A DNA stretch of 64,000 nt from CAZBXD01 sp965216395 (GTDB lineage: Bacteria; Pseudomonadota; Alphaproteobacteria; Micavibrionales; SZUA-601). Location of the stretch: the NCBI GenBank assembly GCA_965216395.1, contig OZ244156.1, positions 868,001 through 932,000 on the forward strand, given 5' to 3'. The translations under genes were made by a program, and so were the position numbers. The notes below the pieces were generated by a model, which saw only the letters and a list, made by a program, of their open reading frames with translations, was not told the DNA's origin and made no database searches. Below, piece by piece: positions 25,284-33,436 of this stretch; position 1 is the first letter of the stretch, and every line of letters starts with the position of its first letter.

Positions 25284-25627
25284 CCATAGAACCACAAATA
25301 TTGTATCTGAATGATACGCTTTTCCCTGCCCTTATGGCTGATAAAAAAACTTACACCATACGTATGGGTCATCGTGATATTGAACCGGGATTTTTAATGT
25401 ATCAAGGGGTTACGAACCCATCACTTCAGGCTTATGTTTGGGTCAAGCAAGTTTTACATTTAAAACTCAAAGGAGCTTCGGTTAAACTTAAAAAACCTGT
25501 CGATGATTTGATTAAATCATTACAAATACACTATCCCGCGCAAGTTATTAACGAAGAAACACAAGTGACCCTGATTATCCATTTAACCGTCAGCGCCACA
25601 CAAAAAATCTTTCCACAAAAAGAATAA
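25280..25627 (+). CDS. Small protein with an ASCH-like opening, function unknown
   Basis: 115 residues. The start LFPALMADKKTYTIRMGHRD, followed by IEPG, resembles the ASCH domain (RNA-binding PUA-like) pattern, in which a Lys-Thr-x-T/Y-I-R strand follows a Leu-rich helix. The rest is less typical. It overlaps the preceding GNAT gene by 4 nt and precedes another GNAT gene by 16 nt. The assignment is tentative. Confidence 0.6.
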   Translation: MTIEPQILYLNDTLFPALMADKKTYTIRMGHRDIEPGFLMYQGVTNPSLQAYVWVKQVLHLKLKGASVKLKKPVDDLIKSLQIHYPAQVINEETQVTLIIHLTVSATQKIFPQKE

Positions 25628-25643
25628 ACCAAAGGATCACGCT

Positions 25644-26219
25644 ATGGAACCTGTCTTTTTATCTGAAATCGTAGAAGGGGAGCGTATTACGCTTAAGCGT
25701 CGTGATGTTAATCGCACAAAAGAATTATTTGCACTTATTCAAAAAAATAAAGACCATCTTAAAGCAGGATTTTTACCATGGGTCGATCAGATCAATATGT
25801 ATGAAGATACACTAGAAAACCATCATAAAAAAGCAACACAATGGGCAGAAAAAGAATGTTTTTCGTATAATATTATCGATAAAACAACCGATAAACTTAT
25901 CGGTGATATTGCTAGTGTTAAGCTCAGTTGGTCAGATAGTAGTGTCGAAATTGGCTATTGGTTATCAAAAGATTTCACCGGTAGAGGCCTTATGTCAGAA
26001 GCCGTTAAAATTTTTGAAAATCATTTATTCGAAAATGGGTTTAATCGGATCGTAATAAGCGCATCTTCAAAAAATATCCCTTCCATAAAAATAGCAGAAA
26101 AAAATAATTACACATTAGAGGGTATTTTACGTCAAGCAAAAATTGTTTTTAATCAATACCATGACATGCATATCTTCTCAAAGCTTCGCCATAAATGGGA
26201 ATCAGAACAAAAAACTTAA
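25644..26219 (+). CDS. RimJ/RimL-type N-acetyltransferase
   Basis: 191 residues. The GNAT core VEIGYWLSKDFTGRGLMSEA carries the acetyl-CoA loop, followed by GFNRIVISASSKNIPSIKIA and a C-terminal motif with GILRQAKI, typical of ribosomal-protein Ser/Ala acetyltransferases. The N-terminal part begins ERITLKRRDVNRTKELFALI. The actual target is unknown. Its last 4 nt overlap the convergent ung gene. Confidence 0.9.
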   Translation: MEPVFLSEIVEGERITLKRRDVNRTKELFALIQKNKDHLKAGFLPWVDQINMYEDTLENHHKKATQWAEKECFSYNIIDKTTDKLIGDIASVKLSWSDSSVEIGYWLSKDFTGRGLMSEAVKIFENHLFENGFNRIVISASSKNIPSIKIAEKNNYTLEGILRQAKIVFNQYHDMHIFSKLRHKWESEQKT

Positions 26220-26944
26220 TCTAATTGCGCCCATTCAATGGGTGTTATGCCATGGTTTTGCAAATATTCATTGGTTTTTGAAAATTGATGATTACCAAAA
26301 AAGCCACGATGGGCCGCCAAGGGTGACGGATGCACCGATTTTAAAACCAGATTCTTCTCTTGGTCAATAAAGCCCCCTTTACGCTGGGCATAACTGCCCC
26401 ACAATAGATAGACAATATGTTGGCGATGGGTATTTAAGGCATGAATAATGGCGTCGGTGAATTGCTCCCACCCCTTTTTTTGATGCGAACCCGCCATGTG
26501 CGCTTGCACGGTTAAAGTCGCGTTTAAAAGCAAGACACCTTGACGGGCCCATGAATTTAAATCCCCATGATTGGGCATTTTTACACCTAAATCTTCTTCA
26601 ATCTCTTTGTATATATTTTTTAAACTAGGGGGAATACGAATGCCCTTAGGCACAGAAAAAGAAAGACCATGAGCTTGGCCTGGACCGTGATAGGGGTCTT
26701 GCCCTAGAATCACTACTTTCACCTTGTCAAAAGGTGTTGTGTTTAACGCGTTAAAAATATCCTTACCTTTTGGAAAAATTGTTTTACCGGTTTGTTTTTC
26801 TTGAGTTAAAAACTGACGCAGATTATGCATATACGATTTATCAAACTCTTCACCAACCGTTTTCAACCAGCTTTCATCCAGTTGTGGTTGTTTAACATCC
26901 TTTTTGATAGCTAAATTACTTTTTGTCATACTCACCTCTTTCAT
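26216..26944 (-). CDS. ung: Uracil-DNA glycosylase, family 1
   Basis: 242 residues. The water-activating motif is VVILGQDPYHGPGQAHGLSFS; the uracil pocket is VLLLNATLTV; the Leu loop is VHPSPLAAHRGFFGNHQFS. It removes uracil from DNA in the cytoplasm. The N-terminus begins MKEVSMTKS, and the Met five codons in could also be the start. It stands alone on the minus strand. Confidence 0.96.
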   Translation of the reverse strand: MKEVSMTKSNLAIKKDVKQPQLDESWLKTVGEEFDKSYMHNLRQFLTQEKQTGKTIFPKGKDIFNALNTTPFDKVKVVILGQDPYHGPGQAHGLSFSVPKGIRIPPSLKNIYKEIEEDLGVKMPNHGDLNSWARQGVLLLNATLTVQAHMAGSHQKKGWEQFTDAIIHALNTHRQHIVYLLWGSYAQRKGGFIDQEKNLVLKSVHPSPLAAHRGFFGNHQFSKTNEYLQNHGITPIEWAQLD

Positions 26945-26990
26945 CCATGACTATAGCTATTTTTATTTTCTGAAACCATCATTTTTAAAG

Positions 26991-27019
26991 TTGACATAAA
27001 AATAAATAGCCATTAAAAA
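26991..27019 (+). promoter_or_regulatory. TTGACATAAA element before a frame-disrupted orphan gene
   Basis: TTGACA at 26991-26996 with a weak TTAAAA/TAAAAAT -10 about 17 nt later. That would put the transcript start only a few nucleotides before the ATG at 27027. Confidence 0.4.
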
Positions 27020-27026
27020 TGAGGCT

Positions 27027-27862
27027 ATGAAAATCATTCGATTAAATGAAAAAGAATCAGCGGAAAATAGCTTAGGAGACTGGGTACAAACTGCCCGTCA
27101 TAAGAACGCTATTGAGTGTATTGACGCATTATCAGACAAAATAGCCCAATTTAAGGACGGTCATCGCCAAAAACGTTGTTCCAAGAAACCAAAGAAATCT
27201 GTCAAGATTTTGAACATGATCATTCAGGATACATATCAAGCTCAACATATCTCAGTTTATTACTGAATGGGTTTAAATCTACACGTCAAGAAAATCCACA
27301 ATATGCGCTGATGCTGGCCAAGAACATGCGTGTGCATATCAAAAAAAATATCAAGGACGACAGGGCTAAATATCTTAAAAGATGTTATGCTACAAATCTG
27401 ATTGCGCTTAGCGTTCTTTCAAAAGATCGTGCACTGGGTGTCGTTAAAAGTAGTGATAGAAGAAAACCAAAATATTTCTTTAATTATGTACAACGAAAAA
27501 CCTTAAATTATCAAAATAATCGACTTGTCAAAAAAATTAAAAAAGATATCAGAAAAAATCCAGGCGATTACATCGACCTTATTCAAGATTTTGTAAAGAA
27601 CGGCCAATTTGGCAAATCTGACACTGGTGATCAATTTGTTGAAAATTACGTCATTGGTATTGGTAAAAAAGCGCTCATGGAAAGAGCCAAAGGAGAGCCG
27701 ATTAAAACCAATGAACAGTTTGCAGGAAAAAGAGTCGACGACCACTATGGTTTGGTTAATCAAATAAAATCGAAAAGTCTTGGGCCTCATACAGAAAAGA
27801 AACCCATTTATTATTTAGCTTGTCATTCGATATATGCTTTAGAATGCTTGACAATGAAATAA
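27027..27862 (+). pseudogene. Orphan gene split by a -1 frame change at an A5 tract
   Basis: The first part (27027 to about 27173) reads MKIIRLNEKESAEN and onward through ALSDKIAQFKDGHRQK. The second part, in the -1 frame, reads LFQETKEICQDFEHDHSGY and continues for 228 residues to a stop at 27862. The junction lies at the A5 run 27169-27173. One extra A, or slippage of a Lys tRNA on AAA, would join them into a protein of about 278 residues. That protein is basic and helical, with no signal or membrane segment, and the family is not recognised. It may be a true pseudogene, an assembly error in a homopolymer, or translational slippage. It sits between ung and mnmC. Confidence 0.65.
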
Positions 27863-27884
27863 TATTTAGCGTTATATACGGATC

Positions 27885-29636
27885 ATGCATCATGATATCT
27901 CATTTGACGCCCAGAATATTTTACGATCAGAGCAATTTGGTGATATTTATTTTTCACCTGATGATGGTTTAGCCGAAACACAATATGTTTTTCTTAAAGC
28001 CAATAACCTCCCCCAAGCATGGCAAAAACAATCTCATTTCACCATTGCAGAAACGGGTTTTGGCACGGGTTTAAATATTTTATCCGCATGGAAACTTTTT
28101 GAAGAAACAACCTCTCATGATCAATATCTTGATTTAATCTCTGTTGAAAAATACCCTTTAAAATCGACAGATATTCTGCGCGCCCTTAAGCCATTCCGAT
28201 CATTTTTTGGCAAGAAAATTGATCGCCTCATTAATCAATACCCCCTGATCACGCGTGGTATCCATCGTTTATGGCTGAGTGATCGTGTAACATTAACGCT
28301 GATTTTTGATGATGCGGCAATGGGGTTATCTTTTATCAATCATCCCATTGATGCGTGGTTTTTAGATGGTTTTGCACCGTCAAAAAATCCCGATATGTGG
28401 TGTGGAAATCTTTTTAAAGAAATAGCGCGTTTATCGCATGTTCAAACGACCCTTGGCACTTTTACCGCGGCCGGATTGGTCAAACGCAGTTTGGAACAAG
28501 TGGGTTTTAAAATTGAAAAAATCGCTGGGTTTGGTCGTAAACGAGAAATGATCACCGGGCATTATATTTGCGAAGATAAAAAACAAACTAAAATTTCACC
28601 AAAAAATATTGCGGTTATTGGTGGCGGTTTGGCTGGCACAGCCACCGCGTTTTGTTTAAAAAGACGTGGTTTAAATCCAATCATTTTTGAAAAAGAACCA
28701 CACATAGCCCATGGCGCATCCAGCAATCAATGCGCTCTTATTAACCCTAAGCTCCACGCCGATTATCACGCCACCCAAACCCAACTCTGCACAACTGGGT
28801 ACTCATTTTTACTCAAACAATTACAAAATATTCCTGATATAGATTTTGCACAAATGGGAAGCATTCATCTTGCCCATACAGAACAAAAACTGATCCGTTT
28901 TCAAAAATTAAAAAAGAATCTGAACTGGCCAGATCAACATATGCGCCTTTTATCGCAAAAGGAAACGAGCGATAAAATCGGACAATACGTTGAACATAGC
29001 GGAGTATTTTATCCCGATGCGGCCATGGTTAACCCGCAAAAACTTTGTCAGCACTATGCACGCGAGGTCGAGATTCGTACCAATCAAGATATAAATCTGC
29101 AAGAACTTAATAATTTTGATGTCGTTGTGATTGCCAATGGGATTGGCGCTCTCAGCATGCCAGAATTATCGTCTCTGCCCCTGCGCCCTATTCGTGGCCA
29201 AGTCACATATATCAATGATAACTTGTTCAATTTACCCCATTCAATCAGTTACGGTGGATATATATCCGCATCAAATAATGGTCAAATGGTTGTTGGTTCT
29301 AGCTTTGATAAAGCAAGCGATCAGCCCATCATTAAAAAAAGTGATGATCAAGAAAACTTAGAAAAACTTTATCAATCTTTACCACAATTGCGTAATAAAA
29401 ATATAGAGCTTTGTGGACATTGGGCCGGGATACGTTGTGCAAGTAAGGATTACCTGCCCGTTATCGGTACTCTACCTCATCAAAACAATGTGTATACACA
29501 TTTGGCTTTGGGGTCTCACGGAACGGTGACCTCTTTAATCGGCGCAGAGATATTAGCCAGCATGATAACCGGTGGTGTTTTACCAATTAACATGAAAGTA
29601 GAAAAAGCCTTATCTGCGAAGCGATTTAAGCAGTAA
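27885..29636 (+). CDS. mnmC: Bifunctional tRNA mnm5s2U biosynthesis protein MnmC
   Basis: 583 residues. The N-terminal SAM methyltransferase domain has ETGFGTGLNILSAWKLF and AWFLDGFAPSKNPDMW. The C-terminal FAD oxidoreductase domain (from about residue 240) starts NIAVIGGGLAGTATAFCLKR, with GASSNQCALINPKL. The two halves turn cmnm5s2U into nm5s2U and then mnm5s2U at the wobble base of tRNA. The domain order C1-C2 here is that of the E. coli fusion. Its end overlaps the next, opposite-strand orphan gene by 11 nt. Confidence 0.95.
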   Translation: MHHDISFDAQNILRSEQFGDIYFSPDDGLAETQYVFLKANNLPQAWQKQSHFTIAETGFGTGLNILSAWKLFEETTSHDQYLDLISVEKYPLKSTDILRALKPFRSFFGKKIDRLINQYPLITRGIHRLWLSDRVTLTLIFDDAAMGLSFINHPIDAWFLDGFAPSKNPDMWCGNLFKEIARLSHVQTTLGTFTAAGLVKRSLEQVGFKIEKIAGFGRKREMITGHYICEDKKQTKISPKNIAVIGGGLAGTATAFCLKRRGLNPIIFEKEPHIAHGASSNQCALINPKLHADYHATQTQLCTTGYSFLLKQLQNIPDIDFAQMGSIHLAHTEQKLIRFQKLKKNLNWPDQHMRLLSQKETSDKIGQYVEHSGVFYPDAAMVNPQKLCQHYAREVEIRTNQDINLQELNNFDVVVIANGIGALSMPELSSLPLRPIRGQVTYINDNLFNLPHSISYGGYISASNNGQMVVGSSFDKASDQPIIKKSDDQENLEKLYQSLPQLRNKNIELCGHWAGIRCASKDYLPVIGTLPHQNNVYTHLALGSHGTVTSLIGAEILASMITGGVLPINMKVEKALSAKRFKQ

Positions 29637-29979
29637 GTGAATAAGACGAATTTAAATGTATCAATCTGTTCATTGCATTAATAGCTTGTTGGCGCTTTAA
29701 AAAGTCTTGTTTTTGATCAGCAAAAAATTGATATTTATCAGCAGCCAAAATAGCCTCTTGCAAACCGATTTCTTGTGCATCTACAAACGCTTTTATAGCT
29801 TTTTTATCATTGGAAGAAACATAGTACTCGGCAGCCAACTCAGGATTTTGACATATAGAATAATAAGCTTCAAAAAAATTATCCATTTTCAATTCGATGA
29901 ATTGATTAGCATTTTCGCTTATAGGCGGAAAAATTGCCAATTTTGTTTCAGTAATTGTTTCTTCTAAAACAGCATTCAT
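29626..29979 (-). CDS. Small helical orphan protein, function unknown
   Basis: 117 residues, helical, with FFEAYYSICQNPELAAEYY and repeated Gln/Ala pairs (QKQDFLKRQQAINAMNRL). No signal or membrane segment is visible. Its 3' end overlaps mnmC by 11 nt on the opposite strand. A TTGACATAAT element lies 47 nt before its start. The family is not recognised. Confidence 0.65.
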   Translation of the reverse strand: MNAVLEETITETKLAIFPPISENANQFIELKMDNFFEAYYSICQNPELAAEYYVSSNDKKAIKAFVDAQEIGLQEAILAADKYQFFADQKQDFLKRQQAINAMNRLIHLNSSYSLTA

Positions 29980-30025
29980 TTTTTTACACTCTTTACATTA
30001 TGAATTTTGACAGAATTGTGTATTA

Positions 30026-30031
30026 TGTCAA
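30026..30031 (-). promoter_or_regulatory. TTGACATAAT element before the helical orphan
   Basis: Reverse-strand TTGACA with the shared TA extension. A clear -10 is not visible (AAAATT at the expected place). Confidence 0.4.
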
Positions 30032-30149
30032 TAATTGTTAACTTCAAAAAGAATATATACTAAATTACATAAGATTGCAATAAATTAAAAGCATAGCCCC
30101 ATATGGATAGGTATTTTAATTAAAAGATTTTAAAATTTAGAATTAGGCT

Positions 30150-30494
30150 TTAGATACTGGTGCGCGGATTATATTCCACAACCCCAAAAAGCTGGGCTTC
30201 ATAGCCATGTGTTTCAGATTCAGAAATTTCTAAGATATCGAGAATTTTATGATATTTTCTAGCACCAAAAGCTTGGTCACGAATTTTAATCAACTCTTTA
30301 TTGGCCGCCTCTAGGCGCATCAATGGGATATCACGGCTGACGGCATCGGATATTAATGTATCTAACACTTTTGATAAAATTTCACATTCACGGTCATGTC
30401 CCGCAATATGATGTTTTTGATATTGCCATTCAACCGCATGAAAAAATCGATGCGCTAATTCTGTATAATAATTGCCAAATTGTCCTACACGCAT
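30150..30494 (-). CDS. Conserved-looking small protein divergent from mipZ, function unknown
   Basis: 114 residues. The helical protein begins MRVGQFGNYYTELAHRFFHA and has a long, charged middle. Codon use resembles the core genes rather than the AT-rich orphans. It is divergent from mipZ with a 132-nt gap. No known motif could be assigned. Confidence 0.7.
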   Translation of the reverse strand: MRVGQFGNYYTELAHRFFHAVEWQYQKHHIAGHDRECEILSKVLDTLISDAVSRDIPLMRLEAANKELIKIRDQAFGARKYHKILDILEISESETHGYEAQLFGVVEYNPRTSI

Positions 30495-30626
30495 TTGTTA
30501 TGCCTCACTGATGGATTGTTGATATGGGTAAATCTTAGCTGAGAATATTTACAATTATGTTAATAAAGACTTGGATTATTGAATATTTATCTGGTTTTTA
30601 TTTTTAAATCTCATTATTGTAAATTC

Positions 30627-31520
30627 ATGACACAAAAAAAGCATAAAACCACAGTTATTGCCTTTGGTAATGAAAAAGGCGGATCGGGAAAATCAACCCT
30701 TGCTATGCATATTGCCGTGGCTTTAATTGAGATGGGTTTTAAGGTGGGCACAATTGATTTAGATAGTCGCCAAGGCACTTTGACACGCTTTTTCCAAAAT
30801 CGCTGGCAGACCATGCGTAAAATGGGGATTGATTTATGTTGTCCAATGCATATCCCGCTGGATAAAAGTTTAAAAGACACGATCCATGAACAAGAAGACG
30901 AAGAAAAACGTAATTTAAAACAGACGATACAAATCCTTAAAGAAGCAGCCTGTGATTATATCATTATTGACACCCCTGGCAGTGACACACATCTAAGCCG
31001 CTTAGGCCACAGCGCGGCGGACATCCTGATCACGCCTATGAATGATAGTTTTATTGATCTGGACTTGATTGCAAAAATTGATGGTGACACGCTCGAAATT
31101 CAAAAACCGAATATTTACAGCGATATGGTTTGGAAAATCCGCCAAGCGCGTGCAATAGAGGGTAAAAAAGCATTAAACTGGTTTATTGTTCGTAATCGCC
31201 TTAGTCATCTTAACGCGCAAAATAAGAAAAATATTCAAAATTTACTTGAAAAATTGCAACGTCGCTTCGGCTTTACCTTTCAAAACGGTCTTTCTGAACG
31301 GGTTATTTTCCGTGAATTATTTTTAAAAGGTATGACCCTCATGGATGTTGGCAAAATTCCCGATTTTAAAATGTCGATGTCTCATATTAGTGGCCGCCAA
31401 GAAGTGCGTAGTTTGGTCCATGCCATTGGTATAAAAAAAAACAATTCTGACTTAAATTCAGAAACAGCCAATGAAAATCAAACACAAAATTCCCACTCAA
31501 TGGCCAAGGTTTCGGCTTAG
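30627..31520 (+). CDS. mipZ: Division-plane positioning ATPase MipZ
   Basis: 297 residues from the ATG at 30627; an upstream start at 30579 adds an unlikely hydrophobic leader. The deviant Walker A is GNEKGGSGKSTLAMHIAVAL, and IIIDTPGSDTHLSRL forms the switch/Walker B region. The C-terminal third contains FQNGLSERVIFRELFLKGMT, as in MipZ of alphaproteobacteria. It forms a gradient from the poles and inhibits FtsZ away from midcell. Its stop abuts the start of the next gene. Confidence 0.9.
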   Translation: MTQKKHKTTVIAFGNEKGGSGKSTLAMHIAVALIEMGFKVGTIDLDSRQGTLTRFFQNRWQTMRKMGIDLCCPMHIPLDKSLKDTIHEQEDEEKRNLKQTIQILKEAACDYIIIDTPGSDTHLSRLGHSAADILITPMNDSFIDLDLIAKIDGDTLEIQKPNIYSDMVWKIRQARAIEGKKALNWFIVRNRLSHLNAQNKKNIQNLLEKLQRRFGFTFQNGLSERVIFRELFLKGMTLMDVGKIPDFKMSMSHISGRQEVRSLVHAIGIKKNNSDLNSETANENQTQNSHSMAKVSA

Positions 31521-32918
31521 ATGCCCAGTCATACCAATTTAGATCGTTCAATTTTTCGAGAATATGATATTCGCGGCATTGTTGATCAAAACCTAACAAC
31601 AGAAACAGCTTATCTGGTAGGCAAAGCCTTTGGCACATTTTTGAAAGAAAAAAATGGCCAAAAAATTGGACTTTGCTATGATGGGCGTCATTCATCACCA
31701 AGCTTAGCGCAAAACCTTATCAAGGGCTTGACAGAGACAGGGATTCGAGTTGAAAATTATGGTTTAGCCCCCACACCTTTGGTTTATTTTGCGCTTGATG
31801 CACAAGACTTAGACGCTGGAATTGTGATTACTGGCTCTCATAATCCACCCGATTATAACGGTATTAAGATGGCATTGCGCCAACGCCCCGTAACGGGCGA
31901 TGAAATTCGCGCTCTTTATGACATGATCAGCCATGACGCCTTTAAAAATGGGGCGGGTCATTGTGAGAATATCTCTCTTTACAATGATTATATCGCGCGT
32001 TTGATCAAAGATTATGACACACAGAGAAAACCACCGCTTAAAGTTGTTTGGGATGCGGGCAATGGGGCCACAGGTGCGGTTTTAAAAGATTTAACCGATA
32101 AAATATCGGGCGAACATATTTTGCTTTATGATAAAGTGGATGGTCATTTTCCCAATCACCATCCCGATCCATCGAAAGCCGAGAATTTACAAGAGCTTAT
32201 TCAAACCGTTATAGACCAAAAAGCGGATCTGGGGATCGCCTTTGATGGCGATGGTGACCGCATGGGTGCGGTGGATCGTCATGGCAATATTATATGGGGG
32301 GATCAACTTTTGGCGCTGTTTGCGCGTGATACCCTCACCCGTTATCCTAAGGCACCGATACTGATGGATGTCAAATGCTCCCACTCTATTTTCCAACTGA
32401 TTCAATCATGGGGTGGCAACCCTGTTTACAGCGCGGTTGGCCATTCTCTGGCCAAAGCTAAAATGAAAGAAACCGGCGCACCATTAGGCGGTGAACTCTC
32501 AGGGCATATTTATATTAAAGATGGCTTTACTGGCCATGATGACGGGCTGTATTGTGCGATCCGGTTGCTCAATATCATCCATCGCTTTGGTGATTTGGCG
32601 GAACAACGTAAAATTTTCCCGACCGTTTATAACACACCCGAAATCCGTTTTGAGGTGCCAGAGGATGATAAATTCCAAGCCATTGAACGTATTAAAAAGA
32701 ATTTAGAGAATAAGAACGGAATTGACGTGCTCAATATTGATGGCGTGCGTGTGACATCGCCTGAGGGGTGGTATTTGATCCGCGCCAGCAACACCCAGCC
32801 CATGCTGACCATCCGCGCGGAAAGTGAATCCAAATCTGGTCTTAAGACAGTAATCAAAGATTTAAAAACGCAATTGGAAAAGGCTGAAGTTAGCGTACCA
32901 AATGACTTAAAAGCTTAA
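31521..32918 (+). CDS. Phosphomannomutase/phosphoglucomutase
   Basis: 465 residues with the four-domain alpha-phosphohexomutase layout. N-terminal FREYDIRGIVDQNLT; active site VITGSHNPPDYNGIKM (phosphoserine about residue 105); metal loop IAFDGDGDRMGAV; sugar-binding GGELSGHIYIKDGF; C-terminal RASNTQPMLTIRAES. It interconverts 6- and 1-phosphosugars for polysaccharide or LPS precursors. It directly follows mipZ with no gap. Confidence 0.94.
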   Translation: MPSHTNLDRSIFREYDIRGIVDQNLTTETAYLVGKAFGTFLKEKNGQKIGLCYDGRHSSPSLAQNLIKGLTETGIRVENYGLAPTPLVYFALDAQDLDAGIVITGSHNPPDYNGIKMALRQRPVTGDEIRALYDMISHDAFKNGAGHCENISLYNDYIARLIKDYDTQRKPPLKVVWDAGNGATGAVLKDLTDKISGEHILLYDKVDGHFPNHHPDPSKAENLQELIQTVIDQKADLGIAFDGDGDRMGAVDRHGNIIWGDQLLALFARDTLTRYPKAPILMDVKCSHSIFQLIQSWGGNPVYSAVGHSLAKAKMKETGAPLGGELSGHIYIKDGFTGHDDGLYCAIRLLNIIHRFGDLAEQRKIFPTVYNTPEIRFEVPEDDKFQAIERIKKNLENKNGIDVLNIDGVRVTSPEGWYLIRASNTQPMLTIRAESESKSGLKTVIKDLKTQLEKAEVSVPNDLKA

Positions 32919-32925
32919 AAGCCTA

Positions 32926-33317
32926 CTATTCTACATTCGGCAAAACATGTTTTTTAAAACACTCTTGAACCTTTTCATAAAGTGATTTCGTTTGCATTAA
33001 GTCATCTGCATTTGTTTTATAAAACGTCTTAATAAATGTTTTGACAGGAACATAAAACATATCTTGATACTTAATCGCACCCGCAACTTTCTCCACAGGT
33101 TTCAAAATCTCTTCAAGGTTATTGGTAAATTCTTTTTTTTATCATCATTCTGACTATAAAAAAAACCTTCTACAATTTCAGTACTATCATCAGAATCTTG
33201 CCATGGTTCGATTTGATGAATACTTTCAAGAATATTTTCTAGATCACCGTCTTCAACAGATTGGTACAACTCGTATAAATCCTCTGCTTGACCGGAAATA
33301 CCGTATCGGCTACTCAT
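32926..33317 (-). CDS. Orphan gene with a candidate -1 ribosomal frameshift at A8
   Basis: The zero frame gives 71 residues (MSSRYGISGQAEDLYELYQS and onward) and stops at 33102. A -1 shift at the A AAA AAG heptamer inside the A8 run (coding strand, T8 at 33133-33140) continues with KKKEFTNNLEEILKPVEKVA to a stop at 32926, giving 130 residues. The -1 extension is free of stops over 68 codons and has natural composition. The protein is acidic first and then basic; the family is unknown. Alternatives are an A9-to-A8 deletion (pseudogene) or a sequencing error. Confidence 0.6.
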
Positions 33318-33351
33318 TTTAAAACCTTTCTTATAAAATAATATTCACATA

Positions 33352-33381
33352 ACATAAAGCACACAGAAGGTACTATGTCAA
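33352..33381 (-). promoter_or_regulatory. TTGACATAGT promoter for the frameshift orphan
   Basis: Reverse-strand TTGACA at 33381-33376, a 17-nt spacer and TTTATG/TATGTT at about 33358-33352. It is directly next to the acnA terminator. Confidence 0.5.
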
Positions 33382-33384
33382 TAT

Positions 33385-33410
33385 AAAAAAGGCGGAATGA
33401 CCCCGCCTTT
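33385..33410 (-). terminator. Terminator of acnA
   Basis: Stem AAAGGCGG / CCGCCTTT (33388-33410), with a T run on the reverse strand. It can also act in the forward direction. Confidence 0.82.
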
Positions 33411-33436
33411 ATTACAAAATCTTAAGTTTTTAAGAG

